From contig CP018226.1 of the NCBI GenBank assembly GCA_016865015.1, positions 2,325,001 through 2,389,000 of the forward strand: DNA of 64,000 nt, in the 5' to 3' direction. A program made the translations under genes and the position numbers. The notes below the pieces were generated by a model. It saw only the letters and a list, made by a program, of their open reading frames with translations, had not been told where the DNA came from and did not search any database. The DNA is from Rhizobiales bacterium IMCC20636. Lineage in GTDB: Bacteria > Pseudomonadota > Alphaproteobacteria > Rhizobiales > GCA-2746425. Positions 10,412 to 19,096 of this stretch are shown here, in pieces (positions within the stretch are counted from its first letter, which is position 1; every line of letters starts with the position of its first letter).

Positions 10412-11437
10412 ATGACACAATCAGCTTTTATCAGTGGCTGCGAAAGCCTTATCCTGTCGGCAGACGAAAGACGGTTTCTCAGGGATGCAGACCCCTGGGG
10501 CTTCATTCTGTTCGGTCGTAACATCGAATCGCCTGATCAGGTGCGCGCGCTGGTATCATCGTTTCGTGAGTGCGTGGGGCGTGAAAATGCTCCTGTTCTG
10601 ATTGATCAGGAGGGCGGTCGCGTTCAGCGGTTGAGGCCACCGCATTGGGCATCCTATCCTTCAGCGGCTCTTTTTGGTCAGCTTGATCAGAAAATTCCCG
10701 GTAAAGGAATCCAGGCTGCCTTCATGGGTGCACGCCTGATGGCACATGATCTGCTTGCGCTCGGGATTACCGTGGATTGTCTGCCGGTGCTGGACGTTCC
10801 GGTACAGAACACCACCAAGGCGATAGGCGACAGGGCTTATGGCGACACACCTCAAGCTGTGGCAAAGCTTGGGAAGGCTGCTGCAGATGGCCTGATGTCC
10901 GGCGGCGTGTTGCCGGTTGTCAAACACATGCCTGGTCATGGAAGAGCAGTCGTGGACAGCCATGTCGAACTGCCAAGGGTGAGCGCAACACTGGCTGACC
11001 TTGCTGTCCATGATTTCGCAGCCTTCAAGCCATTGGCGGATTTCCCATTTGGTATGACTGCCCATGTGGTGTTTGAAGCGATTGATCCGGATAGACCGGC
11101 AACTCTGTCTTTGGAAGTGATCTCAACTGTCATTCGGCACGAGATCGGCTTTCAGGGTCTGTTGATGTCAGATGATATTTCCATGGGGGCGTTGCAGTCT
11201 GATTTGTCAGATCGGACAACAGACGCGATTCGGGCCGGTTGTGATATTGTCCTGCATTGCAATGGATTGATGGACGAGATGCTGTGTGTTGCGGCCAATG
11301 TGCCTCAACTCGACGGTCTGGCGCTTGACCGCGCCAACAAAGCGCTGGCTTCGCGACGCGAACCCGATGTGATCGATGAATCTCAATTGCGCGACGAATT
11401 TGCCGCCATGCTTGCTTCGGTTCGCTGGGAGGCTTGA
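10412..11437 (+). CDS. nagZ: Beta-N-acetylhexosaminidase (muropeptide recycling)
   Basis: 341 residues, glycoside hydrolase family 3, cytoplasmic. NagZ removes GlcNAc from GlcNAc-anhydroMurNAc peptides during cell wall recycling and so also influences AmpC induction in many bacteria. Signatures: LIDQEGGRVQRLR near the N-terminus, the substrate and catalytic loop KHMPGHGRAVVDSHVELP, and the nucleophile Asp in LMSDDISMGAL. No signal peptide is seen. The stop codon overlaps the TTG start of scpA, so the genes are translationally coupled. Confidence 0.95.
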   Translation: MTQSAFISGCESLILSADERRFLRDADPWGFILFGRNIESPDQVRALVSSFRECVGRENAPVLIDQEGGRVQRLRPPHWASYPSAALFGQLDQKIPGKGIQAAFMGARLMAHDLLALGITVDCLPVLDVPVQNTTKAIGDRAYGDTPQAVAKLGKAAADGLMSGGVLPVVKHMPGHGRAVVDSHVELPRVSATLADLAVHDFAAFKPLADFPFGMTAHVVFEAIDPDRPATLSLEVISTVIRHEIGFQGLLMSDDISMGALQSDLSDRTTDAIRAGCDIVLHCNGLMDEMLCVAANVPQLDGLALDRANKALASRREPDVIDESQLRDEFAAMLASVRWEA

Positions 11438-12288
11438 AATTGGCCGACGACTCCCGCCAGATTGCGAAGGATCCGCTTACTCAGGCGTTGCTGTGGGAAA
11501 ACCAGAAAGAACGGGTGGCTGAACCCGATGCTTCAGAACCATCATTGGTAGTGGATGTCGACGGGTTCGAAGGGCCGCTGGATTTGCTGTTGGTGTTGGC
11601 ACGATCGCAAAAGGTGGATCTCGCCAAAATTTCCATTCTGGCATTGGCCGATCAGTATCTGTTGTTCATTCAGGAAGCACGTCGGATGCGCCTGGAATTG
11701 GCTGCGGATTATCTTGTCATGGCGGCATGGCTTGCCTATTTGAAGTCGCGCCTTCTTCTGCCTGATATCAAGGATGATGAAGATGAGTTGACCGGTGAAG
11801 AACTGGCAGCTGCCCTGGCATTTCGGTTGCGCAGACTGGAAGCCATGCGAGATGCTGCAGCGCAGCTCATGGCGCGGCCGCGCCTTGGTCAGGATGTTTT
11901 CGCGCGCGGAGATCCGGAGCCGGTGATCACCGTCCGGCACAGCAGTTATGTCGCGAATCTCTATGATCTGTTGACTGCGTATGCCAGTCAACGTCAACGA
12001 AATTCGGTGACATCGGTTCACGTGCGCAAACGCACTGTCTGGTCGCTGCAGGAAGCCAAAGACATGCTGGTTCGAATGCTGGGGCAGGTGGTCGACTGGA
12101 CACCGATCGAAAGTTTTCTGGTGGAGTATTTTTCAACGCCTGATCAGCGCGCCACTGTGATCGCCAGTTCGTTTACAGCCAGTCTGGAAATGGTTCGGGA
12201 AGGTGTATTGGAGGTGCGTCAGAGTGGCGCGTTTGCACCGATTTTCATTCGTCCGGTGACAAAGCAGGATGGGGGAGGTGCGTCATGA
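11434..12288 (+). CDS. scpA: Segregation and condensation protein A
   Basis: 284 residues. ScpA is the kleisin that bridges the SMC dimer and recruits ScpB in the condensin-like complex that compacts and separates chromosomes. The hallmark N-terminal segment VDGFEGPLDLLLVLARSQKVDL is present, followed by the helical LEAMRDAA region and a C-terminal winged-helix part. A TTG start at 11434 overlaps the nagZ stop; a second in-frame TTG at 11440 is an equally possible start. The N-terminal ~30 residues before the kleisin signature are charged and poorly conserved in appearance. Overlaps scpB by the usual ATGA. Confidence 0.94.
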   Translation: MKLADDSRQIAKDPLTQALLWENQKERVAEPDASEPSLVVDVDGFEGPLDLLLVLARSQKVDLAKISILALADQYLLFIQEARRMRLELAADYLVMAAWLAYLKSRLLLPDIKDDEDELTGEELAAALAFRLRRLEAMRDAAAQLMARPRLGQDVFARGDPEPVITVRHSSYVANLYDLLTAYASQRQRNSVTSVHVRKRTVWSLQEAKDMLVRMLGQVVDWTPIESFLVEYFSTPDQRATVIASSFTASLEMVREGVLEVRQSGAFAPIFIRPVTKQDGGGAS

Positions 12289-12935
12289 ACGAGCCTGCCA
12301 GCCAGACACTGCATTTGAGAATGCTGGAAGCCATGCTGTTTGCCTCTGAACGACCGCTGGAAGCGGCTGTTCTGAAAGAACGCCTTCCGGCAACGGCCAA
12401 TCTTGATCAGTTGTTAGCTGATCTTGCCGAGCATTATCAGGGTCGGGGTGTGGTCTTGAAGAAAATCGCCGATGGTTGGACGTTTCGCACGGCTGATGAT
12501 CTGGCATTTCTGTTGCAATCTGAAACTGCAGAGCAACGCCGATTGTCTCGCGCAGCCCTGGAGACACTGTCCATTGTGGCATATCATCAACCTGCAACAC
12601 GTGCTGAAATTGAACAAATTCGTGGCGTTTCTACAAGCAGGGGTACATTGGACGTATTGTTGGAAACGGGCTGGATACGTTTGCGCGGCCGGCGCAGGTC
12701 GCCAGGGCGACCTGTAACTTATGGAACAACTCCGGAGTTTCTGGAGCATTTCAATCTGGAATCGATAGTAGATCTGCCTGGATTGGATGAATTGAAAGGT
12801 GCCGGGTTGCTGAACAGCGCGTTGCCGCCGGGGGCGTCTATGCCTATGCCGAATGATGATCCGGACCTTGACCATGATGAAGACCCCCTTGAAGATGACC
12901 TGTTTGCACCCGATGTGGTGCTTGAAGATGATTAG
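12285..12935 (+). CDS. scpB: Segregation and condensation protein B
   Basis: 216 residues forming two winged-helix domains, partner of ScpA in the SMC complex. Typical features: EAMLFASERPLEAAVLKERLP at the N-terminus, the AALETLSIVAYHQPATRAEIEQIRG core, and GRRRSPGRPVTYGTTPEFLEHFNL. The last ~35 residues are a very acidic Asp/Glu tail, common in alphaproteobacterial ScpB. ATG overlaps the end of scpA by 4 bases. Last gene of the nagZ-scpA-scpB run. Confidence 0.94.
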   Translation: MNEPASQTLHLRMLEAMLFASERPLEAAVLKERLPATANLDQLLADLAEHYQGRGVVLKKIADGWTFRTADDLAFLLQSETAEQRRLSRAALETLSIVAYHQPATRAEIEQIRGVSTSRGTLDVLLETGWIRLRGRRRSPGRPVTYGTTPEFLEHFNLESIVDLPGLDELKGAGLLNSALPPGASMPMPNDDPDLDHDEDPLEDDLFAPDVVLEDD

Positions 12936-13039
12936 GGTCTGGACCCAGCCCGAGGGGATGCTGAGCGAGCTATCCAGTCGCCCTTTTACCATTCCTGGAA
13001 AGGCAACCAGCCTGACCTGCAATTCCGGATGAACTATCA

Positions 13040-14176
13040 ATGAACCAGACGACACGTCCATCCGGCTTGAAGACTGCCTTGAACTGGGGCCGTCGCGGCA
13101 CAACAGGGGCGACCATTGCCAGAGAGATGCGTTTTGAGCGCGTCTGTCACAATTATGGTGACACACAAGCCCTGCGCGACATCAATTTGACAATCGCATC
13201 CGGCGAGATCGTGTGTCTGCTTGGGCAGTCCGGCTCCGGAAAATCAACACTGTTACGTATTGCAGCCGGTGTCGAGACGCCACAATCGGGACGCTTTCTG
13301 GTTGATGGCAAGGAATTTGGTGGGCCGGATAGTCTCGTGCCGCCCGAAAAACGCGGCATCGGCCTGATGTTTCAGGATTTTGCGCTGTTTCCACATTTGA
13401 CCGTTTTGAAAAATGTCATGTTTGGCCTGACTGCGTTGTCAGCGGCAAATGCGCGCAAGGAAGCCTTGCTGGCTCTGGAACGAGTCGGGCTTGCGGACCA
13501 CGCAAATTTGTATCCGCATCATTTGTCGGGTGGAGAACAGCAACGGGTTGCTCTGGCCCGATCAATTGCTCCGCGTCCGGGCATCTTGTTGATGGATGAG
13601 CCGTTTTCAGGCCTTGATCAAAGGCTGCGTGACAGCGTGCGCGATGAAACCATAACAATTTTGCGGGAAATGCGGGCGACGTGCTTGATGGTAACCCACG
13701 ATCCTGAGGAAGCCATGCGGGTCGCAGATCGTATTCTGCTGATGAAGCACGGTGAGATCGTGCAGGACGGGACCGCGCGGGAACTTTATTTTCATCCGGT
13801 CGATCTTGCCTCGGCACGGTTCTTTTCTGAAGTGAATATGCTTGAAGGCGAGATCGTGGATGAGCTCGTCATTACGCCTGTCGGGACATTCCCGGCTTCC
13901 GGCAAGCCAAATGGAGCCGCGAATATCTGTATTCGGTTTCAAGGCATTCAAATTACGCCGAAAACGGAGACTGCTGGTCCGGCAAATGCTAAGAATGGCA
14001 GAGTCTTGCGACGTCGATTTCTGGGTGAAGTCGATCTGGTCGATGTGGCAATTGAAGGTCTGGATGATCCATTTCAGGCACGCATTCGGAATGCAGACAA
14101 ACTGAAACCGGGGACCGAGGTTTTTATCACTTTTGATCCACGCGATATTTTGGTGTTTGAAAAAGAACACCTTTAG
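13040..14176 (+). CDS. Iron(III)/thiamine-type ABC transporter ATP-binding protein (orphan)
   Basis: 378 residues. Walker A GQSGSGKST, Q-loop MFQDFALFPH, signature LSGGEQQR, Walker B ILLMDEPFSGLD and H-loop VTHDPEEAMR are all intact, so ATP hydrolysis is expected. A C-terminal TOBE-like domain follows at about 280-375. The closest known group by motif is FbpC/PotA-type importer ATPases. No permease or binding protein lies nearby, so the partner must be elsewhere or the ATPase is shared between systems. The start at 13040 gives a 29-residue basic leader before the ABC fold; an internal Met at 13127 (MRFERVCHNYGD) is an alternative. About 100 bases separate it from scpB. Confidence 0.85.
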   Translation: MNQTTRPSGLKTALNWGRRGTTGATIAREMRFERVCHNYGDTQALRDINLTIASGEIVCLLGQSGSGKSTLLRIAAGVETPQSGRFLVDGKEFGGPDSLVPPEKRGIGLMFQDFALFPHLTVLKNVMFGLTALSAANARKEALLALERVGLADHANLYPHHLSGGEQQRVALARSIAPRPGILLMDEPFSGLDQRLRDSVRDETITILREMRATCLMVTHDPEEAMRVADRILLMKHGEIVQDGTARELYFHPVDLASARFFSEVNMLEGEIVDELVITPVGTFPASGKPNGAANICIRFQGIQITPKTETAGPANAKNGRVLRRRFLGEVDLVDVAIEGLDDPFQARIRNADKLKPGTEVFITFDPRDILVFEKEHL

Positions 14177-14449
14177 TCCCACATCTGATGTGTCGTCTGT
14201 TTGTGGGCGCGATACGGCAGAAAGCAGGGTGAAAACCTGCTGAGTGAGCGTGCTTTGCAGGTCAATTGTTTTTACCGGCTGAAAGCAGCCATTTTCCTGC
14301 GTGTAAAGAGTCCGCATCTTAGACCTAAATATGGGTGTCTTTTCGCAGATGGGCGGTGTAATACTGTGATTAGCAAGCGATTTTTACGGGCTGTGAGGAT
14401 TGCAAACATGGATTGCCTTTGCGGCCCACGAAGAATTTAGGAGTACATA

Positions 14450-14665
14450 ATGGGTATTAGTTTCTGGCAGATTGCCATCGTTGTCGTCCTGGTCGTGCTG
14501 TTGTTCGGTCGTGGCAAAATTTCCGATTTGATGGGCGATGTCGCCAAGGGCATCAAAAGCTTCAAGTCAGGTCTCGCCGATGAGGATGACGAAACAAAAA
14601 CCATCGATCAGTCAACTGGCGAAACTGCTGCCACTGTCAAAACCGAAGACAAGCAGACCAGCTAA
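14450..14665 (+). CDS. tatA: Sec-independent protein translocase subunit TatA
   Basis: 71 residues: a short N-terminal membrane helix ([15 protein letters not shown]), the conserved Phe-Gly hinge, then an amphipathic helix ([20 protein letters not shown]) and an acidic soluble tail. TatA oligomers form the path for folded twin-arginine substrates across the cytoplasmic membrane. AGGAG lies 7 bases before the ATG. First gene of tatABC; the 270 bases upstream hold its promoter and no other gene that I can see. Confidence 0.95.
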   Translation: MGISFWQIAIVVVLVVLLFGRGKISDLMGDVAKGIKSFKSGLADEDDETKTIDQSTGETAATVKTEDKQTS

Positions 14666-14735
14666 TTCATAATTCCTGACGGCGGCGGTACGCATGGCGT
14701 TCTGTACCCTTTTATTGAGAAACCGGTAGATCTGA

Positions 14736-15413
14736 ATGTTCGATCTTGGATGGACCGAATTCATTGTTGTTGCTGTTGTGGCGATTCTTGTGGTGGGTCC
14801 TAAGGAACTGCCAGGGATGTTGCGCACCATTGGCAAGACCATTGGCAGCATGCGCCGGATGGCAGGTGACTTCCAGCGGCAGATGAATGATGCCCTGAAA
14901 GAAGCTGATCTAGATGGTATCAAAACCGGCATTGACAGCGTCAAGAACATCAATCCCGTTTCGAAAATCAAAAACAGCCTGAATCCGATCAAGCAGGCGA
15001 CAGAAGATGTTCAACGGGACATCAACAAGGGCTTACTGAAGCCGGGCGAGAGCACAAAACCAACCGCAAGCGCCCAAACTGAACCTGCAACACCATCGAC
15101 TGAAGGAACAGCGGAAAAACCGAAGACCGCTGCAAAGCCGAAGGCCACTGCAAAGCCGAAGGCTGCGGCCAAACCGAAGCCGACTGCAACGGCTAAAGCT
15201 GCGGCAAAGCCGAGGGCGCCTGCAAAATCCAAGACTGCCACAAAAGCTGTGGCCACCAAGACTGCAACCACCAAATCGACGGCTGCAAAACCTGCTACGG
15301 CAAAGACAACTGCAGCGAAGCCGGCCGCCAAGACGCCTGCAGCACGCAAACCTGCTGCCAAAAAGACCACCGCAAAAACTGCGGGTGCTGCCAAGAAGGA
15401 AACTGACGCGTGA
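14736..15413 (+). CDS. tatB: Sec-independent protein translocase subunit TatB with long AKP-rich tail
   Basis: 225 residues. The N-terminus MFDLGWTEFIVVAVVAILVVGPKELPGMLRTIGK carries the conserved Glu in WTE and the VGPKELP hinge of TatB, which with TatC forms the receptor for twin-arginine signal peptides. The amphipathic helix runs to about residue 75. From about residue 105 to the end the protein is almost only Ala, Lys, Pro and Thr in repeats such as AKPKA, so the tail is longer and more basic than usual and resembles histone H1-like tails. The stop overlaps the GTG start of tatC. Confidence 0.94.
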   Translation: MFDLGWTEFIVVAVVAILVVGPKELPGMLRTIGKTIGSMRRMAGDFQRQMNDALKEADLDGIKTGIDSVKNINPVSKIKNSLNPIKQATEDVQRDINKGLLKPGESTKPTASAQTEPATPSTEGTAEKPKTAAKPKATAKPKAAAKPKPTATAKAAAKPRAPAKSKTATKAVATKTATTKSTAAKPATAKTTAAKPAAKTPAARKPAAKKTTAKTAGAAKKETDA

Positions 15414-16213
15414 GCGAGATCGAAGACGAAGTCGACAGCAGTCGGGCTCCGCTGATTGAGCATCTTATCGAGTTGAGGCAAAGACTGTTCAAGTCCGTCA
15501 TCGGGCTGACGATCATGTTCATTATCAGTTTCATTTTTGCCACTGACATCTTCAATATCCTGACAGTTCCGTATGAAAAAGCTGCCGGTGATTTGCGTGA
15601 CATCGAGTTCATTTACACAGCACCGCAGGAATTTTTCTTTACCCAGTTGAAGCTGGCATTTTTTGGCGCGCTGTTTCTGTCGTTTCCCGTGCTGGCGTCT
15701 CAAGTCTATATGTTCGTGGCGCCGGGTCTTTACCGGAACGAGCGGTCGGCCTTTGTTCCCTATCTGATTGCAACCCCGGTTCTCTTCATCATTGGCGCTG
15801 CTCTGGTTTATTATCTGATCATGCCGCTTGCGATGGGGTTCTTCCTCAGCATGGAGCAAACCGGCGGCGACGGGCAGGCGTCCATTCAGTTGGTGGCCAA
15901 GGTGAGCGAATATCTTGGGCTGATCATGACGCTGATTTTCGCGTTTGGTCTTGTGTTTCAATTGCCCGTTGTGTTGACGCTTCTTGGGCGCATTGGCGTG
16001 GTGAGCTCTGCTGGCCTGAAATCGAAACGGCGTTACGCGGTTGTTGCTGCTTTTGCCATGGCGGCTATTCTGACCCCGCCAGATCCCATCAGCCAAATTG
16101 GCTTGGCTTTGCCCACTATTGTGCTTTACGAGCTCTCTATTCTGTCTGTGCGGTTTATCGAACGTCGCCGTGCCGAGCAGGAAAAGGCAGACGAAGCGGT
16201 TGATACTGTCTGA
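15410..16213 (+). CDS. tatC: Sec-independent protein translocase subunit TatC
   Basis: 267 residues, six membrane helices. The N-terminal HLIELRQRLFKS, the periplasmic FIYTAPQEFFFTQLKLAFFGALF and the FVAPGLYRNER segment are signatures of TatC, which binds the twin-arginine signal sequence. Translation starts at a GTG that overlaps the tatB stop (GTGA). Followed after 59 bases by serS. Confidence 0.95.
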   Translation: MSEIEDEVDSSRAPLIEHLIELRQRLFKSVIGLTIMFIISFIFATDIFNILTVPYEKAAGDLRDIEFIYTAPQEFFFTQLKLAFFGALFLSFPVLASQVYMFVAPGLYRNERSAFVPYLIATPVLFIIGAALVYYLIMPLAMGFFLSMEQTGGDGQASIQLVAKVSEYLGLIMTLIFAFGLVFQLPVVLTLLGRIGVVSSAGLKSKRRYAVVAAFAMAAILTPPDPISQIGLALPTIVLYELSILSVRFIERRRAEQEKADEAVDTV

Positions 16214-16272
16214 CATTAGCGCTAATGCGACGCTTATATCACTCAACGACAACCTGATAATTGAGCTTCCCA

Positions 16273-17559
16273 ATGCATGATATTCGATGGATAAGAGAAA
16301 ATCCTGCAGCATTTGATACAGCGATGAAAGCACGGTTTGCCGACTATCGTGCTGCTGACCTGATCGCGCTGGATGATGAACGCCGAGCCCACGTGACGAA
16401 ACTTCAGGTCGCGCAGGAAAGTCGGAATTCAGCCTCCAAGGAAATCGGCAAAGCCAAGGCTTCCGGTGATGAAGGCGCTGCCCAGGCTGCCATTGCAGCT
16501 GTATCGGAACTCAAGGCATTTATTCAAAGTGGTGAGGATGTCGAACGTCAGCTGACTGCAGCATTGACTGACACACTGGCTGAAATTCCCAATATTCCTC
16601 TTGGTGACGTTCCTGTCGGGCCTGGAGAAGACGAGAACGTTTTGCTGCGGGAAGTTGGCGAGAAGCCAACAAGCAATTTTGCGGCAAAAGAACATTTTGA
16701 GCTGGGCGAAGCTCTGGGCATGATGGATTTTTCCACTGCCGGTAAAATATCGGGTTCCAGATTTGTCGTGTTGCAGGATCAACTTGCCAGACTGGAACGT
16801 GCTTTGGGGCAGTTCATGCTGGATTTGCACACGCAGAGCCATGGATATCAGGAAGTCATGCCACCGCTGCTGGTCAATGATGATGCTGTCTATGGCACAT
16901 CACAACTGCCCAAATTCAAGGAAGATCTGTTTCATACCAATGATGGGTTCTGGCTCATTCCAACTGCGGAAGTGCCTTTGACCAATCTGGTTCGTGAAAG
17001 CATTCTTGATAATGCTCAACTTCCATTGCGGTTTTCGGCTTTGACGCCTTGTTTCCGATCAGAGGCTGGATCTGCCGGGCGTGATACGCGCGGCATGCTG
17101 CGGCAGCATCAGTTTTCGAAGGTCGAAATGGTCAGCATTACCAGGCCGGAAGACGCGCCCGCGGAACTGGAGCGCATGCTGGAATGCGCCGAAGCTGTGC
17201 TGAAGCAATTGGGCCTGGCCTACCGTGTCATGACCCTGAGCAGCGGTGATATGGGTTTTGCTGCGCGAAAAACCTATGACATTGAAGTATGGCTGCCGGG
17301 GCAGAATACCTATCGCGAGATATCCAGCTGTTCGGTGTGCGGCGATTTTCAGGCACGGCGGATGTCAGCGCGCTATCGCATGGAAGATGGAAAGTCGCTT
17401 GGGTTCGTTCACACGCTGAACGGCTCTGGTGTTGCCACTGGTCGTGCGCTTATCGCAGTCATGGAAAATTATCAGCGCGCAGATGGTGGTATTGATATTC
17501 CAGACGTCCTGAAACCGTATATGGCGGGGATGAGCTATATTGCTGGCCCTGCGGAGTAG
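16273..17559 (+). CDS. serS: Seryl-tRNA synthetase
   Basis: 428 residues, class II synthetase that charges tRNA-Ser and tRNA-Sec-type species. The start at 16273 gives [15 protein letters not shown], the normal alphaproteobacterial N-terminus; an in-frame TTG 12 bases upstream is less likely. An N-terminal coiled-coil tRNA arm (about 30-105) precedes the catalytic domain with motif 2 ([23 protein letters not shown]) and motif 3 ([19 protein letters not shown]). It sits between tatC and surE, the usual Rhizobiales order. Confidence 0.96.
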   Translation: MHDIRWIRENPAAFDTAMKARFADYRAADLIALDDERRAHVTKLQVAQESRNSASKEIGKAKASGDEGAAQAAIAAVSELKAFIQSGEDVERQLTAALTDTLAEIPNIPLGDVPVGPGEDENVLLREVGEKPTSNFAAKEHFELGEALGMMDFSTAGKISGSRFVVLQDQLARLERALGQFMLDLHTQSHGYQEVMPPLLVNDDAVYGTSQLPKFKEDLFHTNDGFWLIPTAEVPLTNLVRESILDNAQLPLRFSALTPCFRSEAGSAGRDTRGMLRQHQFSKVEMVSITRPEDAPAELERMLECAEAVLKQLGLAYRVMTLSSGDMGFAARKTYDIEVWLPGQNTYREISSCSVCGDFQARRMSARYRMEDGKSLGFVHTLNGSGVATGRALIAVMENYQRADGGIDIPDVLKPYMAGMSYIAGPAE

Positions 17560-17564
17560 ATTTG

Positions 17565-18320
17565 ATGCGTATTCTGGTAACAAATGACGATGGGATAAAT
17601 GCTCCAGGTCTCGAGGTTCTGCGCGAGATCGCTGAAGCTTTGGGATCAGAGGTCTGGGTTGTCGCACCAGAGACCGATCAAAGTGGCTTGTCCCATTCCC
17701 TCACGCTCAATGATCCATTGCGACTTCGCAAGGTTGAAGACAGGGTTTATGCCTTGCGCGGGACGCCAACGGATTGCGTGATAATGGGCGTGCGTGAAGT
17801 CATGAAAGAGGCTCCGGATCTTATCCTGTCTGGGGTCAATTCTGGTCAAAACATATCCGATGATGTGACCTATTCCGGAACGATTGCCGCAGCCATGGAA
17901 GGAACAATGTTGCGCATTCCAAGCATTGCGCTCAGCCAGGCTTATGACTGGGATTCCGGAGCGGCTATTCCCTGGAATGTGACCAGTACACATGCGCCGG
18001 ATTTGTTGCGCAAGATATTGGAGAAGGGGATTGAATCAGGCGTCCTGATCAATATCAATTTTCCCAGTTGCGCAGTGGAAGATGTAGCGGGGGTGCAGAT
18101 CACCCGTCAGGGTGCCTTGACCCATGGCCTGTTCATAGACAAGCGCAGTGATGGTCGGAGCAATCCCTATTACTGGCTGACCTATCAAAGACAATCCCAA
18201 AACGTTCTATCCGGGACTGATATGGATGCCTTGCAGCAGAATTTTATTTCGGTCACGCCTTTGAAGCTGGATCTGACAGCCGATGATGCGATGAGCCGAT
18301 ATTCAGATCTAGCAGAATAG
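17565..18320 (+). CDS. surE: 5'/3'-nucleotidase SurE
   Basis: 251 residues from the ATG at 17565. SurE is a metal-dependent phosphatase acting on nucleoside monophosphates, linked to stationary-phase survival. The metal site is visible as [12 protein letters not shown] at the N-terminus and [25 protein letters not shown] further on, both fully conserved. An in-frame TTG directly upstream is ignored. It lies 5 bases after serS and 9 bases before pcm; surE-pcm-nlpD is an old conserved trio also present in E. coli. Confidence 0.95.
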   Translation: MRILVTNDDGINAPGLEVLREIAEALGSEVWVVAPETDQSGLSHSLTLNDPLRLRKVEDRVYALRGTPTDCVIMGVREVMKEAPDLILSGVNSGQNISDDVTYSGTIAAAMEGTMLRIPSIALSQAYDWDSGAAIPWNVTSTHAPDLLRKILEKGIESGVLININFPSCAVEDVAGVQITRQGALTHGLFIDKRSDGRSNPYYWLTYQRQSQNVLSGTDMDALQQNFISVTPLKLDLTADDAMSRYSDLAE

Positions 18321-18329
18321 AGGTGTCGT

Positions 18330-18986
18330 GTGGCTGGATTCTCAGGTCCGCATAGCCATCATCTACCGGCCTTCCTTTTGCGTCTGCGAGAGCTTGGCGT
18401 TACCGATGTCCGGCTGTTGAAGGCTTTGGAGAGGACTGATCGGCGATTGTACATTCCTGATCTCAGCACAGAAGAGATGTGGGAAGATCGCGATCACTCC
18501 ATTGGGTTTGGCCAGACCGCAGGTGTGCTCAGCCTGGTTGCGATCGTGGTGGATGGGCTGAAACTGCAGCCTCATGACAAGGTTCTCGATATCGGGGTTG
18601 GATGTGGCTACCAGACTGCGTTGCTGGCTCGGCTTTCTCGCCGGGTCTATGGCGTGGAGCGGGTGCGACCCTTAACCCGGCAAGCGGAAAAAAACCTTGA
18701 AAGGGATGGTGTTCTGAATGCCACCCTGTACAGCGGCGATGGTCATGCGGGGTGGCAGATGCAGGCTCCCTTTGACGCAATCGTGCTGACGGCTGCTTGT
18801 GAGACCGTCCCGCCTGTTCTGTTTGAGCAACTGGCTGATGGCGGACGACTGGTAGCCCCTGTCGATGAAGGCCATGGCGAAGAAGCAATCACATTGTTCA
18901 AGAAATCGGGTGAAACTATTACGTCCAAAACGATTGGCCGGGGAGAGTTTCCGCCGCTGGTTCCGGGACGCGTAAGTGATGATTGA
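18330..18986 (+). CDS. pcm: Protein-L-isoaspartate O-methyltransferase
   Basis: 218 residues, starting with GTG. The enzyme methylates isoaspartyl residues in aged proteins using S-adenosylmethionine. The SAM-binding motif VLDIGVGCGYQTALLAR and the motif IGFGQTAG (canonical form IGxGQTIS) are visible; the second is slightly divergent. The C-terminal ends with GEFPPLVPG in place of the usual VRFVPLVG. Sits between surE and nlpD with short spacing, consistent with an operon for protein repair and envelope survival. Confidence 0.9.
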   Translation: MAGFSGPHSHHLPAFLLRLRELGVTDVRLLKALERTDRRLYIPDLSTEEMWEDRDHSIGFGQTAGVLSLVAIVVDGLKLQPHDKVLDIGVGCGYQTALLARLSRRVYGVERVRPLTRQAEKNLERDGVLNATLYSGDGHAGWQMQAPFDAIVLTAACETVPPVLFEQLADGGRLVAPVDEGHGEEAITLFKKSGETITSKTIGRGEFPPLVPGRVSDD

Positions 18987-19096
18987 TTCTCGCGGCTCAG
19001 CGTAAAGCTGCAAAAACTGAATCAATTTAAGCATTTATAAAGGGTGTCACGGTTAATACTTCGTCTGTGTTTTGAGTACAGGCGTGAGTATGCCGG

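Noticed and set aside
15011-16333. Long minus-strand open frame of 440 codons opposite tatB and tatC
   Set aside because: It is an antisense artefact of the AKP-rich tatB tail and tatC; the composition is biased and no family is recognisable.
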